From positions 2,013,516 through 2,077,515 of the forward strand of contig NZ_CP133319.1 of assembly GCF_038811545.1 (NCBI RefSeq): a stretch of DNA of 64,000 nucleotides, given 5' to 3'. Within the stretch, counting starts at the first letter, position 1, and each line of letters opens with the position of its first letter. The stretch is from Rhodoligotrophos sp. CJ14 (GTDB lineage Bacteria; Pseudomonadota; Alphaproteobacteria; Rhizobiales; Im1). The position numbers were made by a program, and so were the translations under genes. Positions 16,889 to 26,413 of the stretch are shown here, piece after piece. The notes under the pieces are model-generated. The model was not told the origin of the DNA and did not search any database. It saw only the letters and a program-made list of their open reading frames with translations.

Positions 16889-18052
16889 TCACCAAGCCGT
16901 CTCGAGAATTTCCAGCACGTCGCTCTCTTCCCGCACCGGCCGCGGATTGAACCGGGCCTGACCGGTGGCAAGCACTGTCCTCGCGATGGGAACGAGCTGC
17001 TCGCGCTGCACCCCGACATCGCGCAGGCGCCGTGGCAGGCCCAATTCCTCCAGGAGCTCGAGCAGCGCATCCGCCGCGGGCTGCCCGGGCCGATCCAGAG
17101 CCTCGCTGACAATCTGTTGCCGCTCGGGATTGACCTTTGCATTGAACCGCATCGTCGCGGGCAGCAACACGCAGGAACAATGTCCATGGGGCACATTCGC
17201 GATGGCTGCGAGCGAATAGCTGATCCCGTGGCTTGCCCCGTGCTGTCCGCGGCCCATGCCGCTTGTTGAAAGCCACACGCCCATTTGCGACTGCAAACGA
17301 GCGTCGAGATCGTCCGGATCCTTTTTCGTCCGGCGCATTGATCTTTGCAGCATCCGCAAACCATGAATGCAAGTCGCATCGGTGAACGGATTGGCCGTCG
17401 GCGAGCAGATCGATTCGACCGCATGATCAACGGCCCGGAACCCTGTCGAAAGCCACAGCCATTCCGTTGTGAGCCGTGCGATGCTCGGGTCGAGAATCAC
17501 CGCGACCGGCACCAACTGGCGCGCGATATAGAGGTCCTTCTTATGCGCGATATCATCGACCGAGCCGCCCGTGGTCGTGTATTCGGCCCCTGAGAGCGTC
17601 GTCGGAATTGCGATCTGGCGCAGGCCGTTATCACGAATTTTGGGCACGAAGATCTGCCCGTCCGCTCCGCGTTGCGCATGGAACGCGTTGAAATCATCAT
17701 GAGACCTGATGGTCTCCGCAAGCCCCACCTGCACGAGCTTGGCACCGTCGATCGATGAGCCTCCGCCCAAGGATATCAACAGATCAGGCTCGACCTCCCG
17801 GGCCATGGCCAGCGCCTGGAGCAATGCGCTGCGGGGCGAGTGAGCGGGCATCGCATCGAACACGCCGACAAACCTGTCTTGGAGTATCGCCTTGACCCGC
17901 GTCAGCGCATCCGTCTGCTGGCTCAACGTGTTCGACGCGAGCACGAACACCCGCTTTGCGCCCATCTGCTCGAGTTCTCGGCGCAGCGCGACCTCGATCG
18001 TCTCGCCGAAATTTATCCGCTCCGTGGGAAAGTACTCATAGACGCCCTGCAT
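16889..18052 (-). CDS. Iron-containing alcohol dehydrogenase (maleylacetate reductase-like)
   Basis: A 387-residue group III dehydrogenase. The dinucleotide motif GGGSSID is at residues 96-102, and the metal ligands are suggested by the DHAVES, GASHGISYSL and HGHCS segments (one Asp and three His in the family). Members include butanol, hydroxyacid-oxoacid and maleylacetate enzymes, and the substrate here is open. It faces a LysR regulator across 178 bases, which suggests direct control by that protein, and a hairpin separates it from the next leftward operon. Confidence 0.88.
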   Translation of the reverse strand: MQGVYEYFPTERINFGETIEVALRRELEQMGAKRVFVLASNTLSQQTDALTRVKAILQDRFVGVFDAMPAHSPRSALLQALAMAREVEPDLLISLGGGSSIDGAKLVQVGLAETIRSHDDFNAFHAQRGADGQIFVPKIRDNGLRQIAIPTTLSGAEYTTTGGSVDDIAHKKDLYIARQLVPVAVILDPSIARLTTEWLWLSTGFRAVDHAVESICSPTANPFTDATCIHGLRMLQRSMRRTKKDPDDLDARLQSQMGVWLSTSGMGRGQHGASHGISYSLAAIANVPHGHCSCVLLPATMRFNAKVNPERQQIVSEALDRPGQPAADALLELLEELGLPRRLRDVGVQREQLVPIARTVLATGQARFNPRPVREESDVLEILETAW

Positions 18053-18230
18053 GGCGCGTGTCCTCCTATCATTGGCTTTTTTGTGGGCTGAGGCCCCATA
18101 ACGCCAAACTCATCGGTTGGAGCAGACCAGGGGCCACACCTTCGGGGCATCTTATGGCCAGCGGAAAGCTTGCGAATGCACGTTATCCAACTACCATTAT
18201 TGCGCCTCACGCAAAGAAAGGCTCTGGGAG

Positions 18231-19238
18231 ATGGAAACGCTCAAGAACATTCGCTTGTTTTTGAAGGTGGTGCAGACTGGCAGCTTCTCTGCGGCGGGCC
18301 GGCTGGTCGGCCTGTCCCCTGCCTCTGTGTCACGGCAAATCAACACGCTGGAACACGCACTTGGCGTTCGCCTCATCTATAGGACGAGCCGCAAGCTCAC
18401 CCTTACCGAAGTCGGCCAGATCTATTACGAGCGCGCATCTGACATCATCCAGGAATTCGATACGCTGGAAAGCATTGTCTCCGAGCACCACGCCAAGCCG
18501 AGGGGCCTGCTTCATGTGCACACGCGGGTCGCGGTCGGCACCCGGCTTCTCGCTTCCGCCCTGCCCGCCTTCTATGAGAACTATCCCGAGATCAGGGTAA
18601 AGCTCTGGCTCACAGAAGAGCCCCGCGACCTCATTGAGCACAAGATCGATGTCGCCATCCGCCTCGGCAATCTGGATGAGCCGTCACTAGCCGTGCGGAA
18701 GCTTTGGGATGCGAGCCGCCGCATTATCTTTGCAAGTCCCGAATATCTCGCGAGAAGCCCCAAGCTCGAACATCCCGATGATATCGTCCATCACCGCTGC
18801 CTCACTTACCTCGACGGTCGCTTCGACGATGGCTCCGCCCTCTGGCGCTTCCGCGAGAAGACGGGCACTCGCGACATCCGCGTGACCGGCCCCATTCAGG
18901 TGAACAATTCCGAGATCGTGCGGGAATGCGCCCTGGCCGGCATGGGACTGGGCCTTCTGCCCAAATGGTGCATCTGGGACGAGTTGCAGTCCGGCCGGCT
19001 GGTGCAGGTCTTACCCGAATGGCCAGTGAGCCCCGGCATTTTTGATCACAATATTTATGCGGTTTATGAGCGCTCGCGCTATGTCCCGCTCAAGGTCAGG
19101 ACCTTCGTGAATTTTCTCGTTGGCTTCTTTGCAAACCGCAAGGATGGAGCCACTGCGGTCACAGATTTCGAGCCACTCTTCAGTAGTCACGACCTGGAGG
19201 ATCGGCTGCATCTGGAGAATGAATGGTCCACCATGTGA
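18231..19238 (+). CDS. LysR-family transcriptional regulator
   Basis: A 335-residue LysR protein. The N-terminal winged helix-turn-helix spans residues 1-60 (FLKVVQTGSFSAAGRLVGLS, RQINTLEHALGVRLIYRTSR) and the effector domain follows. The sequence resembles the DsdC/AaeR branch (TSRKLTLTEVGQIYYERA). The frame is open from 18117, but ATG 18231 begins exactly at the conserved N-terminus, so the longer version is rejected. It is divergent from the iron alcohol dehydrogenase, the likeliest target. Confidence 0.92.
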   Translation: METLKNIRLFLKVVQTGSFSAAGRLVGLSPASVSRQINTLEHALGVRLIYRTSRKLTLTEVGQIYYERASDIIQEFDTLESIVSEHHAKPRGLLHVHTRVAVGTRLLASALPAFYENYPEIRVKLWLTEEPRDLIEHKIDVAIRLGNLDEPSLAVRKLWDASRRIIFASPEYLARSPKLEHPDDIVHHRCLTYLDGRFDDGSALWRFREKTGTRDIRVTGPIQVNNSEIVRECALAGMGLGLLPKWCIWDELQSGRLVQVLPEWPVSPGIFDHNIYAVYERSRYVPLKVRTFVNFLVGFFANRKDGATAVTDFEPLFSSHDLEDRLHLENEWSTM

Positions 19239-19430
19239 CAGCGCTTAAGCCTGCCGCGTCCGCTTTCGCCACCACCTTTGCGGAAAATGCAAAGAAGGTT
19301 GTTGAGCATTGGTATTTTCTTCCGCGCCTTTGCCCCTACCATGTCGAGCAAAAATCAGCCGCCGGGCAGGCAAGGGGCGCAAGCAATCCCCACTCTGCAA
19401 GAGCCGGCTCCACAACGATAAGAGGTCAGG

Positions 19431-20204
19431 ATGGGAACGCTGGATGCGCGCCGTCAGGCGCTTAAGGATGAATTTACGTCAGCTCGCGGCTATTGGAGCG
19501 ATCTGTGGTCCGATCTTCTCGAGATCGACCCCGACTTTTTCGAGGCTTACAAAAATTTCTCCTCCGCGCCTTGGAAGCGGAAAGGCGGGCTCGACCCGAA
19601 GGTTCGCGAACTGATCTATATCGCGATCGATACCTCGACCACCCATCTTTATGACCCCGGCACCCGCATCCACATGCGCAACGCCATCCGCTACGGCGCC
19701 ACCCGGGAGGAGATCATGGAGGTGCTCGAGCTCACCTCCGTGCTTGGCATTCATTCCTGCTCCCTGGGCGTGCCCATTCTCCTCGAGGAGATGCAGGCCA
19801 CCGGCAAAGGCGGCCCGTTACCCACGGGCGAGCTCACCGCCGAGCAGGAGAAGCTCAAGGCGAAATTCACGGAACTGCGTGGCTACTGGAGCCCGATCTG
19901 GGATGCCGTGCTGCGCATGTCACCCGACTTCTTTGCCGCCTATCTCGAATTCTCCGGCGTGCCCTGGAAGAAGGGGCCGCTCGAGCCGAAGGTGAAGGAG
20001 TTCATCTATATCGCCATCGATGCGGCGACCACCCATCTCTATGAGCCAGGCTTGCGCATTCACATCCGCAATGCCCTGAACTATGGGGCGACCGGCGCCG
20101 AGATCATGGAAATCTTCGAGCTTATCAGCGTGCTGGGGATACACACGATCACCTCCAGCGTGCCGATCCTCACCGATGAGCTCAAGCAGGCCGAAAAGGC
20201 CTGA
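19431..20204 (+). CDS. Tandem carboxymuconolactone-decarboxylase-domain protein
   Basis: A 257-residue protein made of two similar halves. Each half has RGYWS, a DPDFF or SPDFF segment, APWK or VPWK, the YIAID-x-(S/A)TTHLY segment, a following H-x(R)NA and GAT-x-x-EIME-(V/I)-(L/F)EL. The region aligns with CMD/AhpD folds, but the usual C-x-x-C redox pair is replaced by THLYDPG or THLYEPG, so a peroxidase role is unlikely. A decarboxylase-like or binding role is open. It lies upstream of the Liv-type transporter, separated by repeats, and could belong to the same pathway. Confidence 0.85.
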   Translation: MGTLDARRQALKDEFTSARGYWSDLWSDLLEIDPDFFEAYKNFSSAPWKRKGGLDPKVRELIYIAIDTSTTHLYDPGTRIHMRNAIRYGATREEIMEVLELTSVLGIHSCSLGVPILLEEMQATGKGGPLPTGELTAEQEKLKAKFTELRGYWSPIWDAVLRMSPDFFAAYLEFSGVPWKKGPLEPKVKEFIYIAIDAATTHLYEPGLRIHIRNALNYGATGAEIMEIFELISVLGIHTITSSVPILTDELKQAEKA

Positions 20205-20267
20205 AGCACGCCCTAGGCGCTCATCCCCAGCGGAAGACGAACAGCCGTAGAGCGGGAGTCTTCACGA

Positions 20268-20314
20268 AAGCATTTTCACGCGAAGTGGGCACCGGTCCGC
20301 GTGAAGAAAATGCG
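20268..20314. repeat. Hyphomicrobiales-type intergenic repeat, copy 1
   Basis: This copy reads AGCATTTTCACGCGAAGTG, GGCACCGGTCCGCGTGAAG and AAAATGCGAG, closely matching the copies at 6526 and 20326. It lies in the gap between the tandem CMD gene and the Liv substrate-binding protein and shows no coding potential. Confidence 0.8.
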
Positions 20315-20325
20315 AGAAAGAGTGA

Positions 20326-20428
20326 AAGCATTTTCAAGCGAAGTGGATGCCGGTTCGCATGAAGAAAATGCAACCAAGCAAAGTCGCGAGAGCGGTTTCG
20401 GTTGATCAGCCACAAGCGAAACCGCGCC
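20326..20428. repeat. Hyphomicrobiales-type intergenic repeat, copy 2 with both arms
   Basis: A full element: GCATTTTCAAGCGAAGTGG then ATGCCGGTTCGCATGAAG, AAAATGCAACCAAGCAAAG, and a second hairpin half GAGCGGTTTCGGTTGATCAG with AAGCGAAACCGC. It is the most complete copy in the window and sits 25 bases before the Liv substrate-binding gene, so it may also shape that gene's leader. Confidence 0.8.
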
Positions 20429-20453
20429 AGAACAACGAAAGTGGGAGGATTGA

Positions 20454-21677
20454 ATGACAAACCGGAAGACGGGTTCACTCTGCCTGGCGATGCTGGCCGG
20501 CGCGGCCATGGCAGCCATGGCGGGATCCCCGATGGCGTCAGCCCAGGAAACGATAAAGCTTGGCTTTACGGGTGCCTTGACCGGCCCTTTCAATGAATTC
20601 GGCGAGGGCATTCGCCGCGGGGCCGAAATCGCCATTGAGGAATGGAACAAGAAGGGCGGGATCAACGGCAAGAAGCTCGAATTCGCCGAAGTGCTCGACG
20701 ACCAGCTCGTCCCGGACCGCGCTGTTCAGAACATGCGCCGTATCCTCGACAATGAAGACATCGTGGCCCTGATCGCTCCTTCCGGCAGCGGCCCGACGCT
20801 GGCGATCGTTGACATGGTCGAAGCCGATGGCCGGCCCATGTGCAATACCCAGGCGCAGACCCCGTCGATCGTGAACCCCAACGGCGATGATGGCGATCCG
20901 CGTCCGAACGTATTTTCGGTTTCCATCAGCAACAGTGTCGAATCGGAAAAGCTGGCCAAGGCTCTGTCGAGCTACAAGAATATCGGCCTGCTCCATGAAA
21001 GCACCGGCTATGGCGTGACCGGGGCCAAGCTCGTCGAGGAGAAGCTGAAAAAGTTCAATCCCGATGTGAAGATCACGTCGGAATCCTACAATCAGCGCGC
21101 TCAGGATATGACGGCGCAGCTCACAAGCGTGCAGCGCGGCGGCGCCGAGGTGCTCCTGGTCATCGGTTTGGGCGCGGATCTCGCGGTGATCAGGAAGAAC
21201 ATGGCCCGCCTCAACCTGAACCTGCCCTTCTATGCCTCCGCGGGCGGCATCACACCTCCCTATATGGAAGGCGCCGGCGACCTGGTGGTCGGCACGCGGG
21301 CCGCAACCACCAAGTCTCTAGGCCTTGATCCTCTGCCGCCTGCGACCAAGACCTTCCTTGACCTTTACAAGGCGAAGTTCGGCACCGATCGCTGGTGGGG
21401 CCCCAACCCTGACCGGGCACAGATCTCGATCGCGACCACCGTTGGCTCGGCCTATGACTGCGTGAATCTGCTGGCCTCCGCCATCGAACGGGCCGGTTCG
21501 ACCGAGCCTGAAGCCATTATCAAGGCCATGGAAGAGACGAAGGATTTTGCCGGCGCTGGCATTCGGTCGATCTCGTTCAGCCCCAAGGATCACGTCGCCC
21601 TGGGTGTGGACGATCTCGCGATCTACGAGATCGGCAAGACGGCCGACAAGGTCAGTTTGACCATGGTGGAGAAATAG
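20454..21677 (+). CDS. Liv-type ABC transporter substrate-binding protein
   Basis: A 407-residue periplasmic binding protein of the type I fold (Leu/Ile/Val family). The signal peptide ends near residue 30 (MASA then QETIKLGFTGALTGPF). The core has GIRRGAEIAIEEWNKKGGING and the middle ALIAPSGSGPTLAIVDMVE, typical of the family. Such proteins also carry amides, aromatic acids, urea and quaternary compounds. It leads a rightward set with permease, fused permease/ATPase, ATPase, a carnitine-dehydrogenase-like enzyme and an HD oxygenase-like protein, so its ligand may be the substrate of those enzymes. Confidence 0.92.
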   Translation: MTNRKTGSLCLAMLAGAAMAAMAGSPMASAQETIKLGFTGALTGPFNEFGEGIRRGAEIAIEEWNKKGGINGKKLEFAEVLDDQLVPDRAVQNMRRILDNEDIVALIAPSGSGPTLAIVDMVEADGRPMCNTQAQTPSIVNPNGDDGDPRPNVFSVSISNSVESEKLAKALSSYKNIGLLHESTGYGVTGAKLVEEKLKKFNPDVKITSESYNQRAQDMTAQLTSVQRGGAEVLLVIGLGADLAVIRKNMARLNLNLPFYASAGGITPPYMEGAGDLVVGTRAATTKSLGLDPLPPATKTFLDLYKAKFGTDRWWGPNPDRAQISIATTVGSAYDCVNLLASAIERAGSTEPEAIIKAMEETKDFAGAGIRSISFSPKDHVALGVDDLAIYEIGKTADKVSLTMVEK

Positions 21678-21899
21678 GCGACCCCCATCGGTGGAGCTCG
21701 AGCATAGGCTGACGCGGAAGATACGGGCTCGCAAACTCACTGCTCCCCGTCTAAGGCCTAGCCCGCAGCCAATCTTGGGCTCCTCCGCTGTTCCAGACTG
21801 GTCTCTCCGCACACCGCGCAGAGGCTCTCGCAGCGAATAACCGCTGCTTGGTGAGCCGCGCCTCCGATGGGCGGAGTGGGCTATCGCAGGAGGTAAGGG

Positions 21900-22784
21900 T
21901 TGAACATTTTTCTTTCGCTTGTCCTGGCTGGCGTCAGCGTGGGCTCCGTTTATGCGCTGGTGGCCCTCGGTCTCAACGTGACGTTCTGGACCACGAAGAC
22001 TCTGAACTTCGGTCATGGCTCGCTGATGATGTTCTGCGCCATGCTCCTGGTGTTTTTCGCCAGCCAGGGTCTTGCCATGGCTGGCGCCGCCATCCTCTCG
22101 CTGCTCATCGTTGCGGTGCTCGGCATGTTCATCGAGCGCTTCACCGTGCGGCCGGCGCTGAAGGGCAACAACAGCATGGGATGGGTCGTCTCCACCTTGG
22201 GCTTCGGCATCGTATTGCAAGGTGTGGCAGCCAAGCTGTTCGGCTCGCAGGCTGTGGCTTTCCCTTCGCTTATCTTCGGCTCGGATGATTTCATCACCGT
22301 CTTCGGCCTCTACGTATCGCTGCAATATCTCCTGGTGCTTGGCCTATCCATATTCCTGGTCGTGGTGCTCGAATGTTTCCTGCGCTTCACCCGCTGGGGT
22401 CAGGCGGTGCGCGCCGTATCCCACGACCCTGAGCTTGGTCGCGTGAACGGGATGCCGGTGAATGCCATCGTGATTGGCTCCTTCATCCTGTCCGCCCTGC
22501 TGGCCGGTGCCGCAGGCCTTCTCGTCTCCCAGATCGGCGGCACGGTTGATCCAGCCTTCGGCTTCAACCTGGTCCTCTTCGGCTTCGTGGCAGCTGTCGT
22601 CGGCGGCATGGGCAGCTCGATCGGTGCCCTCATTGGCGGCATAGCTCTTGGCGTGCTGTCGAAACTCATTGGCGGCTATATTTCCTCCGCCGCTGAACAA
22701 CCGGTGGCCTTTGCCATTCTGATGCTCATGCTCGCACTCAGACCCAACGGCCTGTTCGCTCAAGCCGAGGCGACCAAGGCATGA
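21900..22784 (+). CDS. Liv-type ABC transporter permease (LivH family)
   Basis: A 294-residue inner-membrane permease with about eight hydrophobic segments. SVYALVALGLNVTFWTTKTLNFGHG at the start and FVAAVVGGMGSSIGALIGG late in the protein are family signatures. It starts with TTG, justified by a strong AGGAGGTAAGG just upstream and by the family N-terminus. Its stop overlaps the next start by four bases, so it is coupled to the fused permease/ATPase and forms the permease pair with its N-terminal half. Confidence 0.92.
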   Translation: MNIFLSLVLAGVSVGSVYALVALGLNVTFWTTKTLNFGHGSLMMFCAMLLVFFASQGLAMAGAAILSLLIVAVLGMFIERFTVRPALKGNNSMGWVVSTLGFGIVLQGVAAKLFGSQAVAFPSLIFGSDDFITVFGLYVSLQYLLVLGLSIFLVVVLECFLRFTRWGQAVRAVSHDPELGRVNGMPVNAIVIGSFILSALLAGAAGLLVSQIGGTVDPAFGFNLVLFGFVAAVVGGMGSSIGALIGGIALGVLSKLIGGYISSAAEQPVAFAILMLMLALRPNGLFAQAEATKA

Positions 22785-24607
22785 CCAGGTTCAGAAACGC
22801 CCTCACCGCGCTCGTCACCAACCCTTATCTGCTGGCGGCCATCGTTGTTGCCCTCGCGCTCGGGGCCGATTGGATGAGCGCTGGTACGGTGCACATCCTG
22901 AGCTTCGTGATGATCTCGATCATCTTCGCGCTCAGCATCAACCTGCTCACCGGGCTGGCCGGCCAGATCTCGCTCGGCCATGCCGGCCTGTTCGGAATGG
23001 GGGCCTATGTCACCGGCATTCTCGCCAAGACCTATGGCATCAGCGTCGTCGTGTCTGTGCCGGTCGGGATGTTCGCTGCCGGGCTTGTTGGTTATCTTCT
23101 CTCCTTCCCCGCCGGCCGCGTGCGCGACGTCTATCTCGCCATGATGACGCTGGGTTTCGGCATGATCTTCTTCGAGATCGTGCGCGAATGGAATGACGTG
23201 ACCGGCGGCATGATGGGGCTGAGCGGCGTGCCCTCCCCCACCTTGCGCACGCTCAAGCCCTTCGGTGTTCGCATCAACGAAGTCTGGTTCTTCCGGGCCA
23301 TTTTGCTGGTCACGGTGCTTACCATCTGGATCATGCGCAACGTCACGCAGAGCCGCACCGGACGCGCCTTCTTCGCCATCCATCACAGCGAGGTCGCCGC
23401 CGGCAGCTTGGGCATCTCTCGCACCGGCACGAAGCGCCTTGCCTATGTGCTGAGCGGCCTGCTTGCGGGCCTCGCCGGCGCCCTCTATGCCCATCTTGTC
23501 GGCTATCTCGGCCCCGACAGTTTCAGCCTCAACCGCTCCATCGAGGTCCTGGTCATCGCGATCGTGGGCGGCCTTGGCTCGATCGCCGGCCAGGTCATCA
23601 GCGCCACCATCTTCACCTTCCTGCCGGAAACCTTGCAGGTCTTCTCCGAATATCAGTTCATTGTCTATGGTGTGATCCTCACCTTCTCGCTGATCGTGCT
23701 GCCGCGCGGCATCGCGGGATTGCTGCTCGCGCCGCCGCGCTTCATCCAGCCACGCGCCTTGCGCGAGATGCGTAAAGAGGAACGCAAAGCCGAACCAGGG
23801 GAAGCCGAGGCCAAGGCTCAGCCCGCCGAAGCCGGCGGCGTGCTCACGGTCAAGAAGCTCACCAAGAATTTCGGTGGCCTCACCGCGCTTGATAATGTCT
23901 CTCTGGAATTGAAGCCCGGTCGCATTACAGCGCTCGTCGGCCCCAACGGGTCTGGCAAGAGCACGCTGGTCAATGTGATCAGCGGCCTCTATCAGCCGAG
24001 TGATGGTCGCGTCGAATTCAAGGGCCAGGACATCACCGGCCTGCCCGATCACCGCATTGCCCAGGCGGGAGTGGTGCGCACCTTTCAGGATCCGCGGCTG
24101 GTTCCCAATTTCACCGTGCGCGAGAACCTGCTGCTCGGCGCCCATCGGCTGATGACGCATAGCGGCTTTGCCTCGGCCTTGGCTCTGCCGCGGGCCATTC
24201 ATGAGGAGGCCGAGTTCCTGACCCGCATCGATAAGGTGATGGATCTCACCGAGCTCACCCCCACCGCCGATCAGACGATCGAATCCTTGCCCTATGGGTA
24301 CCGCCGTCTGGCCGAGGTCGCTCGCGCCCTTGTCGCGCAACCCAGCGCCATCCTGCTCGATGAGCCCGCCGCCGGGCTGTCGGAGGTCGAGATGGAACAT
24401 CTCGCCCGTATCATCCGGCGCATGAAGGACATGGGCCTCACCATCATGCTGATCGATCATCACATGGATTTCCTGGCTGAGCTCGTCGATGACGTCATCG
24501 TGCTCGATAGCGGCCGCGTCATTTATCGCGGCACGATCGAGGGCATGCGCAGCGACCGCACCGTGATCAGCGCCTATCTCGGCGAGGAGGAGGCGGTGAA
24601 TGCTTGA
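22781..24607 (+). CDS. Fused Liv-type permease and ATPase (LivM-LivG fusion)
   Basis: A 608-residue single frame with two complete domains. Residues about 15-320 are a LivM-type permease (GLAGQISLGHAGLFGMGAYV; IAIVGGLGSIAGQVI). A charged linker (about 325-350, rich in Glu, Lys and Ala) leads to an ATPase domain with Walker A GPNGSGKST (388-396), Walker B AILLDEP (523-529) and the H-loop His560. The signature LPYGYRRLAEVARAL is the degenerate form seen in LivG. In most bacteria these are two genes. The stop overlaps the start of the second ATPase gene by eight bases. Confidence 0.93.
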   Translation: MTRFRNALTALVTNPYLLAAIVVALALGADWMSAGTVHILSFVMISIIFALSINLLTGLAGQISLGHAGLFGMGAYVTGILAKTYGISVVVSVPVGMFAAGLVGYLLSFPAGRVRDVYLAMMTLGFGMIFFEIVREWNDVTGGMMGLSGVPSPTLRTLKPFGVRINEVWFFRAILLVTVLTIWIMRNVTQSRTGRAFFAIHHSEVAAGSLGISRTGTKRLAYVLSGLLAGLAGALYAHLVGYLGPDSFSLNRSIEVLVIAIVGGLGSIAGQVISATIFTFLPETLQVFSEYQFIVYGVILTFSLIVLPRGIAGLLLAPPRFIQPRALREMRKEERKAEPGEAEAKAQPAEAGGVLTVKKLTKNFGGLTALDNVSLELKPGRITALVGPNGSGKSTLVNVISGLYQPSDGRVEFKGQDITGLPDHRIAQAGVVRTFQDPRLVPNFTVRENLLLGAHRLMTHSGFASALALPRAIHEEAEFLTRIDKVMDLTELTPTADQTIESLPYGYRRLAEVARALVAQPSAILLDEPAAGLSEVEMEHLARIIRRMKDMGLTIMLIDHHMDFLAELVDDVIVLDSGRVIYRGTIEGMRSDRTVISAYLGEEEAVNA

Positions 24608-25310
24608 GCTGCGCGATGTGAAGGTGAGCTACGGCGCCGTCGAGGCGGTGCGCGGCGTCTCGATCACCGCCAGGGCCGGCACCACCACGGCGATCCTCGG
24701 TGCCAATGGCGCCGGCAAATCCTCCCTATTGCGAGTGATTTCAGGGATTGCGCCCCTGCGCGGTGGCACCATCATACTGAATGCCCAGGACGTCTCCAAA
24801 ATCCCGGCCGAGCGCCGGGCAAAGCTCGGGCTTGCACACGCCATGGAAGGCCGCCGCCTCTTCCGGCAGCTGACCGTGGAGGAGAACCTGAGGCTTGCTT
24901 GGTCCTTCGGCGCCCGCAAAACCGATCTTGCCGACGCGATCGCCGACATCTACCAGCGCTTTCCCATCCTTCGAGAAAAGGCGAAGGTGCAGGCGGGCTA
25001 TCTCAGCGGCGGCCAGCAGCAGATGGTGATCCTCTCCTGCGCCACCATCAGGGATCCCTCCTATCTCCTGCTGGACGAGCCCTCGCTGGGGCTTGCGCCG
25101 ATCATCGTCACCCAGATCTATGAGTTCATCACCGGCTATGCTCGCCGCTCCGGCGCAACTGTCATCATCGCCGAGCAGATGGCAAGCCTGGCGCTCAAGG
25201 TCTCCGACCAAGGATACGTGCTGAGGCGCGGCCGCATCGTGCTCGAGGGAGAAAGCCGAAAGCTCCTGGCCGACGGTGTCGCCAACGCGCTGTCCGCAAG
25301 CTATCTCTAG
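24600..25310 (+). CDS. Liv-type ABC transporter ATPase (LivF family)
   Basis: A 236-residue cytoplasmic ATPase. Walker A is GANGAGKSS (34-42), the signature is YLSGGQQQMVIL (134-145), and Walker B is YLLLDEPSLGLAP (155-167). It pairs with the ATPase domain of the fused protein, with which it overlaps by eight bases. The Liv-type machinery ends here, followed 63 bases on by the dehydrogenase gene. Confidence 0.94.
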   Translation: MLELRDVKVSYGAVEAVRGVSITARAGTTTAILGANGAGKSSLLRVISGIAPLRGGTIILNAQDVSKIPAERRAKLGLAHAMEGRRLFRQLTVEENLRLAWSFGARKTDLADAIADIYQRFPILREKAKVQAGYLSGGQQQMVILSCATIRDPSYLLLDEPSLGLAPIIVTQIYEFITGYARRSGATVIIAEQMASLALKVSDQGYVLRRGRIVLEGESRKLLADGVANALSASYL

Positions 25311-25373
25311 CCGCAAAGCTCATGGTGGGGCTGCGAGCAGACCGCAAGAACACGCAAACGGGATTTCAGCATC

Positions 25374-26327
25374 ATGCCATTCATTGCGCACGAGGCCGTC
25401 AAGACAATCGGCATTGTTGGAGCAGGAACGATAGGCTCATCCTGGGCCGCATGGTTCTTGGCCCGCGGGCTCAAGGTTCGGCTGACCGATCCCTCACCCG
25501 CCACGCCCGAACTCGTTCGAACCTATCTCGAAGGCGCCTGGCCTGCACTGCGACAGCTCGGGGTTGCACACGCGACGCTCGAGCAAGCCGCGAGCCGGCT
25601 CAGCTTTCACGCTTCCGCCGCCGAGGCTGCGACTGGCGCCGATTTCGTTCAGGAAAGCGCGCCTGAACGCGCCGCCATCAAGCAAGCCTTGCTGGAAGAG
25701 ATCGATGCGGTGCTGCCGCCCGACCGCGTCATCGCCTCATCCACCTCCGGCTTTGGCGTCACCGAGATGCAGGCCGAAATGCGTGAACCCCAACGGCTGG
25801 TGGTGGGCCATCCCTTCAACCCGCCTCATCTGATCCCGCTCGTCGAAGTGGTGGGCGGGGGCCGCACCTCAGAGGCGGCCGTGCAATGGGCGATTGCCTT
25901 CTACAACCATGTCGGCAAGCGCGCGATCCATGTGCGCAAGGAGGTGCCTGGCCATATCGCCAATCGCCTGCAAGCCGCATTGTGGCGGGAGGCCTTGCAT
26001 CTCGTCCAGGAAGGGGTGGGCAGCGTCGATGACGTGGATGCAGCCATCGCCTATGGCCCTGGTCTTCGCTGGGCGGTAATGGGCCCGCACCTCACCTTCC
26101 ACCTCGCCGGCGGCAAAGGCGGCATGGCCCATTTCTTCGACCATCTCGGGCCGAATGTCGAAAAGTGGTGGGCAGATCTGGGCACACCTCTCATCACGCC
26201 GGAGCTGCGCGACCTGATCGTCGGCGGCGTCGACGAGGAGATCGGCGACCGTTCTTACGAAGAACTGGTTGAGCAGCGGGATCAGACGCTTCTCCGCGTC
26301 TTGGCCGCCACCGCTAAGCGCGAATGA
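25374..26327 (+). CDS. 3-hydroxyacyl-CoA dehydrogenase family protein, L-carnitine dehydrogenase-like
   Basis: A 317-residue NAD-dependent dehydrogenase. GIVGAGTIGSSWAAWFLA (13-30) is the Rossmann motif, STSGFGVTEMQ and GHPFNPPHLIPLVEVVGG are typical, and GPGLRWAVMGPHLTFHLAGG with GGMAHFFDHLGP is strongly reminiscent of L-carnitine 3-dehydrogenase (EC 1.1.1.108). The related lambda-crystallin and hydroxybutyryl-CoA dehydrogenases are less similar in this region. It lies directly behind the Liv-type transporter and ahead of an HD oxygenase-like gene, which supports catabolism of a carnitine-like hydroxy acid. The specific substrate is not proven. Confidence 0.85.
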   Translation: MPFIAHEAVKTIGIVGAGTIGSSWAAWFLARGLKVRLTDPSPATPELVRTYLEGAWPALRQLGVAHATLEQAASRLSFHASAAEAATGADFVQESAPERAAIKQALLEEIDAVLPPDRVIASSTSGFGVTEMQAEMREPQRLVVGHPFNPPHLIPLVEVVGGGRTSEAAVQWAIAFYNHVGKRAIHVRKEVPGHIANRLQAALWREALHLVQEGVGSVDDVDAAIAYGPGLRWAVMGPHLTFHLAGGKGGMAHFFDHLGPNVEKWWADLGTPLITPELRDLIVGGVDEEIGDRSYEELVEQRDQTLLRVLAATAKRE

Positions 26328-26413
26328 ACCCGCGATTGCCGAAACCCCAAGAACGCGCCAAGATGGCGGGATCGGACCTGGACCAGCGGCGAGCAGATCA
26401 GGAGGGGATGGGC

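Noticed and set aside
22760-24463. 567-codon minus-strand open frame
   Set aside because: Antisense to the fused permease/ATPase. Composition is dominated by Asp, Glu, His and Gly repeats typical of shadows.
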